The position numbers and the translations under genes were made by a program. Below are positions 45,476 through 54,094 of a DNA stretch of 64,000 bases, piece after piece. Position 1 is the stretch's first letter, and every line of letters starts with the position of its first letter. Source of the DNA: Arthrobacter sp. PvP023. Its GTDB lineage: Bacteria; Actinomycetota; Actinomycetes; Actinomycetales; Micrococcaceae. The stretch is taken from contig NZ_JAFIBI010000001.1 in assembly GCF_017832975.1 (NCBI RefSeq), positions 2,852,001 to 2,916,000 of the forward strand, written 5' to 3'. Below the pieces are notes generated by a model. It saw only the letters and a program-made list of their open reading frames with translations, made no database searches and was not told the DNA's origin.

Positions 45476-45510
45476 GGTGATTCCTCCCGGGCTGTATGGG
45501 GAGACAGGAT

Positions 45511-46878
45511 TCAGCGTGCGCTGAGAGGAGTGCCGGTGCGGACAGCTGTGACGACGTCGGCAATCGCACGGGAGGATTCTTCGGCGCCGCGTTCATCCTC
45601 AATCAGACCCGGATGGGTTGACTCGATGTTCCGGTGCGAGCTGTTGCCGGAGAGGGCTGCGAGCTTGTCCTGGGCTGCGTCCCATCCGGCTATTCCGAGG
45701 GATGATTCAGACGCAGTCAGTACAGCCAGTGGTACCCCGTTCAGCGTCAGGGCCTGCGCCTGCTGGAACACCTCAGGAATCATGGCGATCTCGTCCCGCG
45801 CGTTCCTGGCGGCGCGGGCGGTGGAGGTCAGGGCCTGAACCCCGTCGGCTGCCGGGGCGGGAAGGTGCGATCCGGAGCTGAAGAGCGGACCCAAACCGAT
45901 CCTTGCAAGGGTGGGTCCCATCGCCAGGCCGCGCAGCATCACCGCGTACTGGCCAGGGTAGCTCGGGATGGCGGTCATCTGTTGGGGACTTGAACTGTCC
46001 AGCAGCACCATCCCGGAGACTTGCTCGGCATACTTCGCCGCGAAGCTCATGGCGTAGGTCCCGCCGATAGAATGTCCGGCCAAGACGTAAGGGCCCTGTT
46101 CGCCGGCCTGGGCGAGCAGAAGTTGAAGTTCCTCGGCGGCGGTCACCCCGTCCTGGACAGACGCGGCATCTTCGCTCCAGCCCTGCCCGGCGCGGTCGTA
46201 GGCGCACACCCGGGTGGTGCCGGTGAGTTGGTCAGTGACCCGCGCCCACGACCCCGAGAACTCCCCGAGTCCGTTGAACAGCACCACCGTGGGGCTGCCT
46301 TGGCCTCGGCAGTCAAGATGCAACTGGTGGTCTCCCACGGACACCAGCTTCCCGGTGGCCGGGTACGACTGCCGGGCATTGGTGTCGGCGATGTTGGAGG
46401 TGACAGCTCCGATGCTTGCGGCTGCCAGCACAGCAAGGACAGGTGCGATGAACCACCGGCCGCGGCCCTTCAGGGCAGCCAGCATTTTCACCGCGGACCA
46501 GGCAACGAGGGCAAGCATCACCGGCGGCCAGACCCAGTTCAGGACGGTAAGGGCGGCATCCCGCGGAGCGAATACCAAAAGTGCTAGACCCATGGTTCCC
46601 ATCACGGCCGCAGGAACGGTGCTCCAGCGCTGAGGCCGGGAGGTGAGCCTGGAGGTCAGCACAGCCAGCATCGCCCAGCCGAACCCGAAAGCCAGCAGCA
46701 ACGAACCCGTGATGACATGCTCGGGCGCGCCCGGGACCACGACCAGGACAAGGAGGAGGGCCGCGACGCCGCCCGCCGTCAGGGAAGCGGCGACGACACG
46801 CCCAACCGGGGTGCCGTCCGGCCGCGTCTCCGCAGGCTGGGCGCCAGCAGCGTTGGTTGTCGGGGACTTGGTGTTCAT
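45511..46878 (-). CDS. Membrane-anchored alpha/beta hydrolase
   Basis: 455 residues from ATG 46878. Residues about 20-170 contain four to five membrane helices, then a soluble alpha/beta hydrolase fold. Visible are VVLFNGLGEFSGSW, the oxyanion loop region, the nucleophile elbow GHSIGG (Ser nucleophile), and a late His in NSSHRNIESTHPGL with an acid at AVLTAS-adjacent strands. Its promoter and leader (about 100 bp) are a near copy of those of the dehydrogenase at 47095-48129, including the operator at 46944-46968. The start was chosen by alignment of the two leaders. Confidence 0.82.
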   Translation of the reverse strand: MNTKSPTTNAAGAQPAETRPDGTPVGRVVAASLTAGGVAALLLVLVVVPGAPEHVITGSLLLAFGFGWAMLAVLTSRLTSRPQRWSTVPAAVMGTMGLALLVFAPRDAALTVLNWVWPPVMLALVAWSAVKMLAALKGRGRWFIAPVLAVLAAASIGAVTSNIADTNARQSYPATGKLVSVGDHQLHLDCRGQGSPTVVLFNGLGEFSGSWARVTDQLTGTTRVCAYDRAGQGWSEDAASVQDGVTAAEELQLLLAQAGEQGPYVLAGHSIGGTYAMSFAAKYAEQVSGMVLLDSSSPQQMTAIPSYPGQYAVMLRGLAMGPTLARIGLGPLFSSGSHLPAPAADGVQALTSTARAARNARDEIAMIPEVFQQAQALTLNGVPLAVLTASESSLGIAGWDAAQDKLAALSGNSSHRNIESTHPGLIEDERGAEESSRAIADVVTAVRTGTPLSAR

Positions 46879-46943
46879 GGCGGTCTCGCTTTTCGTTGGG
46901 GAGGGAACCTTGTTGTTCAAGTGTGTTTCCGACGGCCACCTGG

Positions 46944-46968
46944 TCGCCCCGGCAAGATGGCCGGGATC
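46944..46968 (-). promoter_or_regulatory. Operator site A (CCGGC-N7-CCGGGGCGA) before the hydrolase
   Basis: Read toward the gene: CCCGGC-CATCTTG-CCGGGGCGA. Its CCGGC and CCGGGGCGA halves are identical in four promoters here (46944, 48194, 50995, 51968). It is an imperfect palindrome centred on the 7-bp spacer. The site ends 66 bp before the ATG. Confidence 0.75.
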
Positions 46969-47009
46969 GCGAGAGGTAATTCCTTCGCGTGGAGCCGGGG
47001 GCCCAAACG

Positions 47010-47046
47010 AAAGGGCCCCGACCGGGTTTAGCGGTCGAAGCCCTTT
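47010..47046 (-). terminator. Hairpin terminator after the dehydrogenase gene
   Basis: AAAGGG and CGACC on one side pair with CGGTCG and CCCTTT on the other (47010-47046). It is followed on the minus strand by CGTTT. A second hairpin CCCGGCT/AGCCGGG lies next to it at 47047-47066. Together they separate the dehydrogenase from the hydrolase promoter. Confidence 0.65.
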
Positions 47047-47094
47047 CCCGGCTCAGAAAAGCCGGGCGCTGAAGATGCGTTCGGCGGATCGCTC

Positions 47095-48129
47095 CTATTC
47101 GGAAACGTGGATGGCAATCTTGCCCCGAACACGGCCCGCTTCAAGCTGCCGCATGGCCTGCTGAACCTCTTCGAGTTTGTAAACCGTGTCAATGCTCGGC
47201 ATCACCTGGCCCGCTTCGATAAGGGGAGCGAGTTGTTCCAGGTCGCTGGCGCGTTCCTTGGAAGCGAGCATCGCCAGGCGCTCACGCACAAAGAGCGAAA
47301 ACAGTGGTGCCCGCAGGTTCCGTCCGAAGCCTCCGGTCCACTTGCCGCCCGACTCGCCGCCAACAATGATGGCTGTTCCACCTGGTGCGAGGGCCCGACG
47401 CAGCCGCGTTAGTGGGGGGTTGCCTCCGATATCGAGGATCAGGTCGTAGCGCCGCGTCCCGTCGGCGAAGTCATCCCGCGTATAGTCCAGCACGTGGTCG
47501 GCGCCCAATGCACGCACCAAGTCAACCTTTCCGGTGCCGCAAACGCCCGTGACCTCGGCGCCATATGCCTTGGCCAACTGGACGGCGAAGGTGCCAACGC
47601 CGCCTGAGGCGCCCAGGATGAGAACCTTTTGCCCGCGCTCCACCTTGCCGGCGTCTAAAGCCTGAAGGGCTGTGCCGGCCGAGATCGGCACTACCGCCGC
47701 CTGTTCGAATGACAGGTTGGAGGGCTTATGGGCGAGCTTTTCCTCCAGCACGGCGGCGTACTCAGCGAAGGATCCCCGGGAGATCCCGAATACTTCATCT
47801 CCCACCGAGAAGCGCGACACCTCGGATCCGACAGCGACGACGGTGCCGGCGACATCGAGCCCGGGCACCCGGTTTTTAGGTCCCCGCACGCCGAACCCGA
47901 GGATCCTGATCAGGTAGGGGCGGCCGGTCATCATATGCCATGTTCCCCGGTCCATGCCGGCCGCGTGAACGCGGACCAGCACTTCGTTCGCAGCGACCTC
48001 AGGCAGCGCGATCCGCTCCTGACGGTAGACGTCGACAGAGCCATACCTGTCCTGGACGATTGCTTTCATCGTATTGGCAGTGCCAGGCGTCTGCCCCTTG
48101 CTTGAGTTCATCTGTTCGGACATGTTCAT
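47095..48129 (-). CDS. NAD(P)-dependent quinone-oxidoreductase-like dehydrogenase (MDR family)
   Basis: 344 residues from ATG 48129. A later ATG (48069, MKAIVQDRYGS) matches the family start, so the first 20 residues may be an extension. The zinc-independent MDR fold is clear: VRVHAAGMDRGTWHMMTGRP, GLDVAGTVVAVGSEV, the nucleotide motif GASGGVGTFAVQLAKAYGAE, and the C-terminal KGKIAIHV-like closing. It reduces quinones or other activated double bonds with NAD(P)H. Site B and a leader shared with the hydrolase gene place it in the same regulon. Confidence 0.85.
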   Translation of the reverse strand: MNMSEQMNSSKGQTPGTANTMKAIVQDRYGSVDVYRQERIALPEVAANEVLVRVHAAGMDRGTWHMMTGRPYLIRILGFGVRGPKNRVPGLDVAGTVVAVGSEVSRFSVGDEVFGISRGSFAEYAAVLEEKLAHKPSNLSFEQAAVVPISAGTALQALDAGKVERGQKVLILGASGGVGTFAVQLAKAYGAEVTGVCGTGKVDLVRALGADHVLDYTRDDFADGTRRYDLILDIGGNPPLTRLRRALAPGGTAIIVGGESGGKWTGGFGRNLRAPLFSLFVRERLAMLASKERASDLEQLAPLIEAGQVMPSIDTVYKLEEVQQAMRQLEAGRVRGKIAIHVSE

Positions 48130-48193
48130 TGTGGGTCTCGCTTTCGCTAGGGAGGGAACCTTGTTCCTAGAGTTTCCTTTCTCCGCCACCCCG

Positions 48194-48219
48194 TCGCCCC
48201 GGCAACATTGCCGGGATCC
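48194..48219 (-). promoter_or_regulatory. Operator site B (perfect palindrome) before the dehydrogenase
   Basis: Read toward the gene: CCCGGCAATGTTGCCGGG, a perfect 8-2-8 palindrome, followed by GCGA. It lies 65 bp before the start codon, the same distance as site A. It is the most symmetric of the four sites and probably closest to the ideal binding sequence. Confidence 0.78.
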
Positions 48220-48232
48220 GGCTGGTTTGGGG

Positions 48233-50950
48233 TCAGACGAGATCGAGCCGAGCGAGCTCGCTGCGGGAGGTGATGCCGGCCTTCGAGAAGATGTTGCGCA
48301 AGTGGAACGCGACCGTCCGGGGCGACACCCAGCACTCGGTGGCGACGTCCTTGTTGGACATTCCGGAGCCGACGAGCCGGGCGATCTTCAACTCCATGGG
48401 CGTCAGCTTGACCAGGGTGGAAGGATCGCGCTTCCGGGCGGTTTCGCCGGAGGCGCGAAGTTCCTGGGCGGCGCGCTCCGCGAGGGGTTCTGTGTGCGCA
48501 TCCCGGAAGGTTTCAAGGGCCAGGCGCAGATGGTGCCGGGCGTCGACCCGGCGCTGGGCCCGCCGCAGCCACTCCCCGTAGGCGAGGTGCACGCGGGCCT
48601 CGTCCAGGGGCCGCCGGGCCCGGGAGTACTCCGTCAGTGACTCGCGGAACAGCGCGTCGGCGGGGGCCCCGTCGCTGGTGAGCGCCCGGCCGTACGCCGC
48701 CGCAGCGCGTGCCCAGGGACGGTTTGTCGCCTGGGCAAACTTTTCCAGCTCGTGCGTCCAGGCGCGTGCGCGGTCGATGTCCCCGGCGCGGACGGCTGCA
48801 TCGAGCCGCTCCACGGCCGCCATCCGGGCCAGCGCCGGGAGCCGGAATCTGGAGAGGTGATGAAGTGCGCCGGACCGGTCGCCGGTAGATACTGCGCGCA
48901 CGCCCTTCGCCCAGCGGGTGAGATCGTGGACAGGGTCAGCGAGGATGCCCAACGCCTGGTTGGGGACGTCGTCGAGCCGCGCCACCAGTCCGTCGTATTC
49001 GTCGCTGCCTTGCATCGCTGCCAACAAGCACAGCCACGCAGTGGGGAGCAAGGTCATCGACGGCTGGCCAATGCTGAGCGCCAGCGCCATGGCTTCCTCA
49101 GCGGCGCTTCGCACAGCGGCGGCGTCGCCGACAAGGAAATGGCTGAAGCACAGCCGCTGCAGTGCATAGACCACCGCGGTGCCGGCACCCGCCTCGCGGG
49201 CACGCGAGAGTGCCCCGGAGTAGAAATGCAGCTGGGCCTCATCGTCTCCCAGGTGCAACGCGGCGTTGCCAAGATTCCAAAACACCTCCCGGTCATCCAC
49301 GTCCGCGCTGCTCCCCGCCGCCCGGTCGAAAGCCTCAATCGCCTCGCCCCAGCGGCCTTCCACGCTGAGGTTCATGGCCGCGAACATGTCCTTCAGGCAC
49401 CGGGTCCTCGGGGTGTCCCCGGCAGCCGGCTCCAGCGAGAGGCCATCCGCCGGGAAAGCTGTCCCGCTGTCGGCCTGATAGGCGCGCAGGGTTGCGGCCA
49501 GGACTGCCATTTCCAGGGCGCGGAGCGGCTCGGCGTGCTGCGCGGCCCTTGCCGCTTCCACGAAAATGCGGTGGGCGAGGCCTGCCGAGCCGAGATTGAC
49601 CTCAATGTGCCCGCGCAACCGGGCGATGTCCGCTACCAGTCCGGGTTCCGCCGCGCCCCCGTCCGCCTCATTGAGCAAGGCGCGAGCGTGGAGCCCCTGC
49701 CCGCAGGCCCACGCGCTGCGGGCTGCCGCAAACGTCAGCGCCGCGCGCCGCTGCGGGTCGGAACTCAGGGAGGCCGCACGCTCGTACGTAGCCAGCGCCG
49801 AGGCGTGGGCGCCGCGCCGCACCGCCCGAAGGCCCGCACGCTCCAGGGCCAGGGCCAGGTCGGGGTCCGGCCCGTCCGCCGCCGCGGCGCGATGCCACGT
49901 TTCGCGCTCTGTGTCGCCGCCCGCCGCATGGACTGCAGCCAGGGCCAGATGGACCCGGCGGCGGTCCTGGGTGTTGGATGCCTGATAGACCGCGGAACGG
50001 ACCAGCGGGTGCCGGAGGGTAGTCGCCTCGGCACTGAGGATCAGCAGCCCCGAATCAGCGGCCTCCCGGAAGACGTCCGCCTCCAGCCCCAGGTGGTCAG
50101 CTGCCCGCCTGATGACTCCGGCGTCCTCCGTCTCGTCCGCCGCGGCCAGCAGCAGCAACAACTGGACCGGTTTCGGCATCTGCCGGATCCTGCCGAGGAA
50201 GACCTGTTCCACCCGTGTCGGCAGGTGCAGGTGCGGCGGGAGCGCTGCCGCACCCGTACGCTGGGCCTCGCTCAAGTCGGCCGCGATTTCCAGCAGGGCC
50301 AAGGCGTTGCCGCGGGTGTCGGAAACGAGCCGGTCGGCGACTTCGGCGGCGCAGGCCCCGGGTCCCGAGCTCATCAGCAGTTCGGTGGCAGCGCCGGGAT
50401 CAAGCCCGCCCAAAGTCATCTCGGGCAGGCCCTGGTCTTCAATCCTGCCCGCGGTGCCTTCCCGGACGGCGAACAGCATGACTGCCCGGTCCGCTCCCAG
50501 CCTCCTGGAGCAGAAAAGCAAGGCATCGGCGCTGGCCGGATCGAGCCACTGGGCATCGTCGATGACGCACAGCAGAAAGTGCTCCTCAGCGGCGGCAGCA
50601 AGTACGCCCAGCGTCGCGATTCCCACCAGGAAAGGCTCCACAGTCGGGCCGTCTTCCTCGCCGAATGCCATGCGGAGTGCCCTGGCCTGGAGCGGTGGGA
50701 TCTGCTGGCGCAGGCGGGTAACGGGCCGGAGCAGGCGGTGCAATGCGGCGAACGGAAGGGGGGCTTCAACTTCGATGCCCTGAGTGCGGAGCACTGTGGC
50801 GGGCGGGGATTTGCGCACCACTTCGTCGAGCAGGGCGGATTTTCCGACACCGGCTTCACCACGGATAAGCAGGTTGCCGGCCGATCCGTTACGTCCCCGG
50901 GCCACGATTCCGGCCAGGACTTCAAGCTCATGCTCACGACCAACCAGCAC
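48233..50950 (-). CDS. LuxR-type LAL ATPase regulator, candidate regulator of the four-site regulon
   Basis: 905 residues. An N-terminal ATPase (LVGREHELEVLAGIV, Walker A RGEAGVGKSALLDEV) has Walker B ending in LLCVIDDAQWLDP and sensor-like RHPLVRSAVYQ. A TPR-like central region of about 450 residues follows, then a C-terminal LuxR HTH (LTPMELKIARLVGSGMSNKD and VSPRTVAFHLRNIFSKAGI). The gene lies between sites B and C and among all target genes. DNA-binding to the palindrome is an inference from this arrangement. The stop is only 14 bp from site B. Confidence 0.85.
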   Translation of the reverse strand: MLVGREHELEVLAGIVARGRNGSAGNLLIRGEAGVGKSALLDEVVRKSPPATVLRTQGIEVEAPLPFAALHRLLRPVTRLRQQIPPLQARALRMAFGEEDGPTVEPFLVGIATLGVLAAAAEEHFLLCVIDDAQWLDPASADALLFCSRRLGADRAVMLFAVREGTAGRIEDQGLPEMTLGGLDPGAATELLMSSGPGACAAEVADRLVSDTRGNALALLEIAADLSEAQRTGAAALPPHLHLPTRVEQVFLGRIRQMPKPVQLLLLLAAADETEDAGVIRRAADHLGLEADVFREAADSGLLILSAEATTLRHPLVRSAVYQASNTQDRRRVHLALAAVHAAGGDTERETWHRAAAADGPDPDLALALERAGLRAVRRGAHASALATYERAASLSSDPQRRAALTFAAARSAWACGQGLHARALLNEADGGAAEPGLVADIARLRGHIEVNLGSAGLAHRIFVEAARAAQHAEPLRALEMAVLAATLRAYQADSGTAFPADGLSLEPAAGDTPRTRCLKDMFAAMNLSVEGRWGEAIEAFDRAAGSSADVDDREVFWNLGNAALHLGDDEAQLHFYSGALSRAREAGAGTAVVYALQRLCFSHFLVGDAAAVRSAAEEAMALALSIGQPSMTLLPTAWLCLLAAMQGSDEYDGLVARLDDVPNQALGILADPVHDLTRWAKGVRAVSTGDRSGALHHLSRFRLPALARMAAVERLDAAVRAGDIDRARAWTHELEKFAQATNRPWARAAAAYGRALTSDGAPADALFRESLTEYSRARRPLDEARVHLAYGEWLRRAQRRVDARHHLRLALETFRDAHTEPLAERAAQELRASGETARKRDPSTLVKLTPMELKIARLVGSGMSNKDVATECWVSPRTVAFHLRNIFSKAGITSRSELARLDLV

Positions 50951-50994
50951 AGGCAGAGTTTACCATCGGCCGGCACCTTTGAACCTTCGCCAAA

Positions 50995-51017
50995 CCCGGC
51001 TGTTTGACCGGGGCGAG
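50995..51017 (+). promoter_or_regulatory. Operator site C between the LAL gene and the DJ-1/PfpI gene
   Basis: CCCGGC-TGTTTGA-CCGGGGCGA, in the orientation of the plus-strand gene starting at 51111, 94 bp upstream. It also lies 45 bp upstream of the divergent LAL gene start (50950), so the regulator could control its own synthesis. Confidence 0.68.
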
Positions 51018-51110
51018 ACGCTCTTCAGGCCGCCAAACTTGTGAACATCACAACGGCCGTCGCCGCGCCGTCAATCCGCACCATCAGACACCAACGCCAG
51101 GAGGCCCAGC

Positions 51111-51749
51111 ATGACCACCCCTTCACGCCCATCCGCCAACCGGAACCCAGCACCCCGAAGCAGCCGCCACATCAATCTGTTCCTCTTTGACGGCGTGGAG
51201 GAACTCGACGCCGTCGGCCCTTGGGAAGTCCTGGCCCACTGGACGCAGGAATGTCCCGAGGACGGGTGGAGCATCAGTTGCGTATCCGTTGACGGCGCGG
51301 ACGTCGTGGGTTCAAAGAACCTCGTCCTCGGCGCCCACGGCTCCGTGGCGGACTATCCCTCGCCCGATGTCCTGATCTATCCTGGCGGCCCCGGCACCCG
51401 GCGCCTCCTGAAGGAGGAGCCGCACCTGGAGTGGGTCAGGACGCAGCGGGCAGAGGTTCCACTGATGGCCTCGGTCTGCACAGGGAGCCTCGTATACGCG
51501 GCGGCCGGGCTACTGACCCGAAGGCCGGCCACGACGCACTGGGCCTCGCTGAACCTGCTCTCCGAGCTTGACCCGACCGTCGTCACCGACGTGGACGCGC
51601 GGTTCGTGGACGACGGCGACCTCATCACCAGCGCGGGCGTCAGCGCCGGCGTCGACATGGCCCTGCACCTGGTCGCCCGGTTCGCCGGGACCGAACGCGC
51701 GCAGGACGTCCGCCGTGGCATCCAGTACGACCCCGAACCGCCAGTCTGA
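51111..51749 (+). CDS. DJ-1/PfpI family protein
   Basis: 212 residues. The class I glutamine amidotransferase-like fold is visible: INLFLFDGVEELDAVGPWEV, VLIYPGGPGTRRLL, and the nucleophile elbow ASVCTGSLVYAAAGLL with the reactive Cys. A downstream TTHWASL and GVSAGVDMALHLV close the domain. Relatives include isonitrile hydratase, glyoxalase-like DJ-1 and transcription-factor GATase domains. There is no HTH here, so it is an enzyme or redox chaperone. Site C lies upstream. Confidence 0.85.
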   Translation: MTTPSRPSANRNPAPRSSRHINLFLFDGVEELDAVGPWEVLAHWTQECPEDGWSISCVSVDGADVVGSKNLVLGAHGSVADYPSPDVLIYPGGPGTRRLLKEEPHLEWVRTQRAEVPLMASVCTGSLVYAAAGLLTRRPATTHWASLNLLSELDPTVVTDVDARFVDDGDLITSAGVSAGVDMALHLVARFAGTERAQDVRRGIQYDPEPPV

Positions 51750-51967
51750 GCCCGCCGGCCAGAAGCCTGGACCAGGAGACCAGCAGAACGACCCTGAACA
51801 TCCCACGGTGTGCGGTAATCCCTGTGCAGGGTTCGGCCACTGCGCCAGGATTCCTCGTTGCATAGCACGGCCACGGACCTTATGGCGTCCAGCTGACCGG
51901 TGTCGTCCCCCTACGGAGAGAACCGTGGATTCCCCTTTTGGGGCGTTGGATGCCACTCACGCCCAAA

Positions 51968-51989
51968 CCGGCAGTTTGGCCGGGGCGAG
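51968..51989 (+). promoter_or_regulatory. Operator site D before the MFS pump
   Basis: ACCGGC-AGTTTGG-CCGGGGCGA, in the orientation of the gene starting at 52105 and 116 bp upstream. The right half (CCGGGGCGAG) is identical to site C. Confidence 0.72.
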
Positions 51990-52104
51990 CGTGTTAGGGG
52001 GCTGTCACGCTTGAACCCGCCGCTGTCAGCCGGTCCCGGGGCGGAAGCAACAAAAGATTCACCAAAGCCAGCCACAGCGCACAAAAAAGAGAAAGGCAAC
52101 CATC

Positions 52105-53535
52105 ATGAAGGTGTCGAAAGCACGATTCACCCTACCTGTCCTCATTTCAGCTCAGTTCGTGATCATGCTGGACACTTCCGTAGTGAACGTGGCGCTGCCC
52201 TCCATGCAGCGGGACCTCGACCTCACCTCTACGGGAGTTGCCTGGGTGGTCAACGCGTACTTCCTTGCTTTCGGCGGTTTCTTACTCATATCTGGGCGTG
52301 CCGTGGACCTCTTCGGCAGTCGGCGGATGTTCATGGCTGGAAGCGCACTTTTCGCGATGGCGACGCTATTGGCCGGTTGTTCCCCAAATGAAGCAGTACT
52401 GGTCTTCGCCCGCTTTGTGCAGGGCGTGGCCGCGGCCATGATCAGCCCGGCCGCACTCTCCATAGTTCTCTCGGAGTTCCAGGGCGCAAGCCGTGCCAAG
52501 ACAATGGGCGCATGGGGAGCTGCCTCGACAGCCGGCGGGGCCTTAGGGGTAGGGGCGGGTGGTGCAGTTACCGGTACCGCGGGGTGGAGTTGGGTCTTCT
52601 TTCTTACGATCCCGATCTCCGTAACCGCGCTCGTGGCAGCTCCCAGGCTATTCCGGGGGCAGGCCAAGCAGACGAAAAATCGCCACTTCGACGTGAAGGG
52701 CGCCTCAGCCATAACCGGAAGCGCCCTCGCAGCAATCTACTCAATATTCTCTGGCGCCGAACAGGGATGGACGTCCCCGGAGGCACTCGGTGGGGCGGGA
52801 ATCAGTGTGGGACTGTCGGTGTACTTCATTCTTTGTGAACGAAAAGCACCTGATCCGATTTTGCCGTTGACCTTGTTTCGCAGCCGATCGGTCGGGGGCG
52901 GGATCCTCGTCGGGTTCCTCGGCGGGGCCGTGAGAGTATCAACCTTTGTTCTAAGCGCCCTCTACCTTCAGGAAGTTCTGAAAGCCAGCCCTTCCGTGGC
53001 AGGGCTGGCGATGATCCCTACATCGGTAGGGGGCTTTATCGTCTCGCTACTACTCTTGCCACGGCTCCTGCGGACGCTGGGCCCCGAGCGGACACTGACA
53101 GTGGGTCTGGTGTTGCTAGCAGGAGGCCACTTCTGGCTGTCTCGGGTGCCGGCAGACATCGGATATTCGGTTGATGTTCTTCCTGGCCTGCTCGTCGCCT
53201 CGGCGGGAGTGGCCCTTAGCTTCACGCCATCTACGATGGTCATCGCCTCCGGTTTGGCTCCTGACCAGGGCGGCCTTGCTTCTGGGCTAGCAACCGCCAG
53301 TTCCCAAATCGGGGCTGCTATTGGCGTCGCCGTCTTCACCGCTGTTATGTCGGTTGGAAGGAACGACTCAGTCGAAATCGGCTTTCAATACGCATTTGTG
53401 TCCTCGGGCACGGTGGCAACTGCCGCAGCCCTCATCGCACTATTTTTCCTCCGCTCGTCAACCCTGCACAGGGAGCCCCAAACCCTTCAAGCCGAAGCCT
53501 CCAAAAGTGACGCAAAGCCCGTTGGCAGACCCTGA
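52105..53535 (+). CDS. MFS drug-efflux-type transporter, 14-TM DHA2 family
   Basis: 476 residues and about 14 hydrophobic segments. The DHA2 (EmrB/QacA) signatures are present: MLDTSVVNVALPSMQRDLDL (TM1 motif D1), SGRAVDLFGSRRMFMAG (motif A), FVQGVAAAMISPAALSIV (motif B) and WGAASTAGGALGVGAGGAV (motif C, antiporter). It exports small hydrophobic compounds in exchange for protons. Site D in front suggests it is switched on together with the hydrolase, dehydrogenase and DJ-1 genes. Confidence 0.86.
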   Translation: MKVSKARFTLPVLISAQFVIMLDTSVVNVALPSMQRDLDLTSTGVAWVVNAYFLAFGGFLLISGRAVDLFGSRRMFMAGSALFAMATLLAGCSPNEAVLVFARFVQGVAAAMISPAALSIVLSEFQGASRAKTMGAWGAASTAGGALGVGAGGAVTGTAGWSWVFFLTIPISVTALVAAPRLFRGQAKQTKNRHFDVKGASAITGSALAAIYSIFSGAEQGWTSPEALGGAGISVGLSVYFILCERKAPDPILPLTLFRSRSVGGGILVGFLGGAVRVSTFVLSALYLQEVLKASPSVAGLAMIPTSVGGFIVSLLLLPRLLRTLGPERTLTVGLVLLAGGHFWLSRVPADIGYSVDVLPGLLVASAGVALSFTPSTMVIASGLAPDQGGLASGLATASSQIGAAIGVAVFTAVMSVGRNDSVEIGFQYAFVSSGTVATAAALIALFFLRSSTLHREPQTLQAEASKSDAKPVGRP

Positions 53536-53553
53536 CCCCAATGCCATAGACCA

Positions 53554-54010
53554 TTAGCCGAACTGCCAGCGGGACGTGTGCATCTGCCTGGTCGCGCCAT
53601 CAAAATCTACCGCCCTCCCGGACGTGTAGCGTGCCTCGGAGCGAGCTGGAACGTGCGGCACGAAGCGGACGAACATGGCTTTGAACCCGGGGGTGTTGGA
53701 TTCCCGGGCCACGTTTTCCTTGTGGACCAGGGCGTTGGCTTCGGGGAAGTACGCCGCGGCGCCCTTCGCTGTCGGGTACGCCACCAGCCGGAACTTGTCC
53801 GCCTGCCGGTCGTTGCCCCGGAACGTGCTCACCACATCCACGAGGTCACGGTCCTTGAATCCGAGTTCCGCCACGTCCTCCGGATGCACCAGGATCACGC
53901 GCCGGCCGTCGGAGATCCCGCGGAACCGGTCATCCACGCCGTAGAACGAGGTGTTGTACTGGTCGTGGCTGCGCATGGTCTGGAGCACTTTCGCCCCGTG
54001 CTTTCACCCG
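53554..54010 (-). pseudogene. C-terminal fragment of a formate-dehydrogenase-like molybdopterin oxidoreductase
   Basis: About 150 residues (KVLQTMRSHDQYNTSFYGVD, then DDRFRGISDGRRVILVHPED, later FPEANALVHKENVARESNTP and FVRFVP) match the last domain of FdhF/YdeP-type molybdopterin enzymes. A stop codon sits directly upstream near 54010 and the roughly 600 preceding residues are missing. It is a remnant and cannot bind the cofactor. It lies between the MFS gene and the protease gene, with no partner genes. Confidence 0.75.
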
Positions 54011-54094
54011 CTTGCTTGGAGTACCGGGCGGCCCGGGCATTGATCGCGATTGCGCATGAAGGATGACATTGATTATGGCTTACTTATGTCAGCT

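Noticed and set aside
48752..51007. 751-codon plus-strand frame opposite the second LAL gene.
   Set aside because: Antisense shadow. The LAL protein has Walker A, Walker B and HTH in the correct order on the minus strand.
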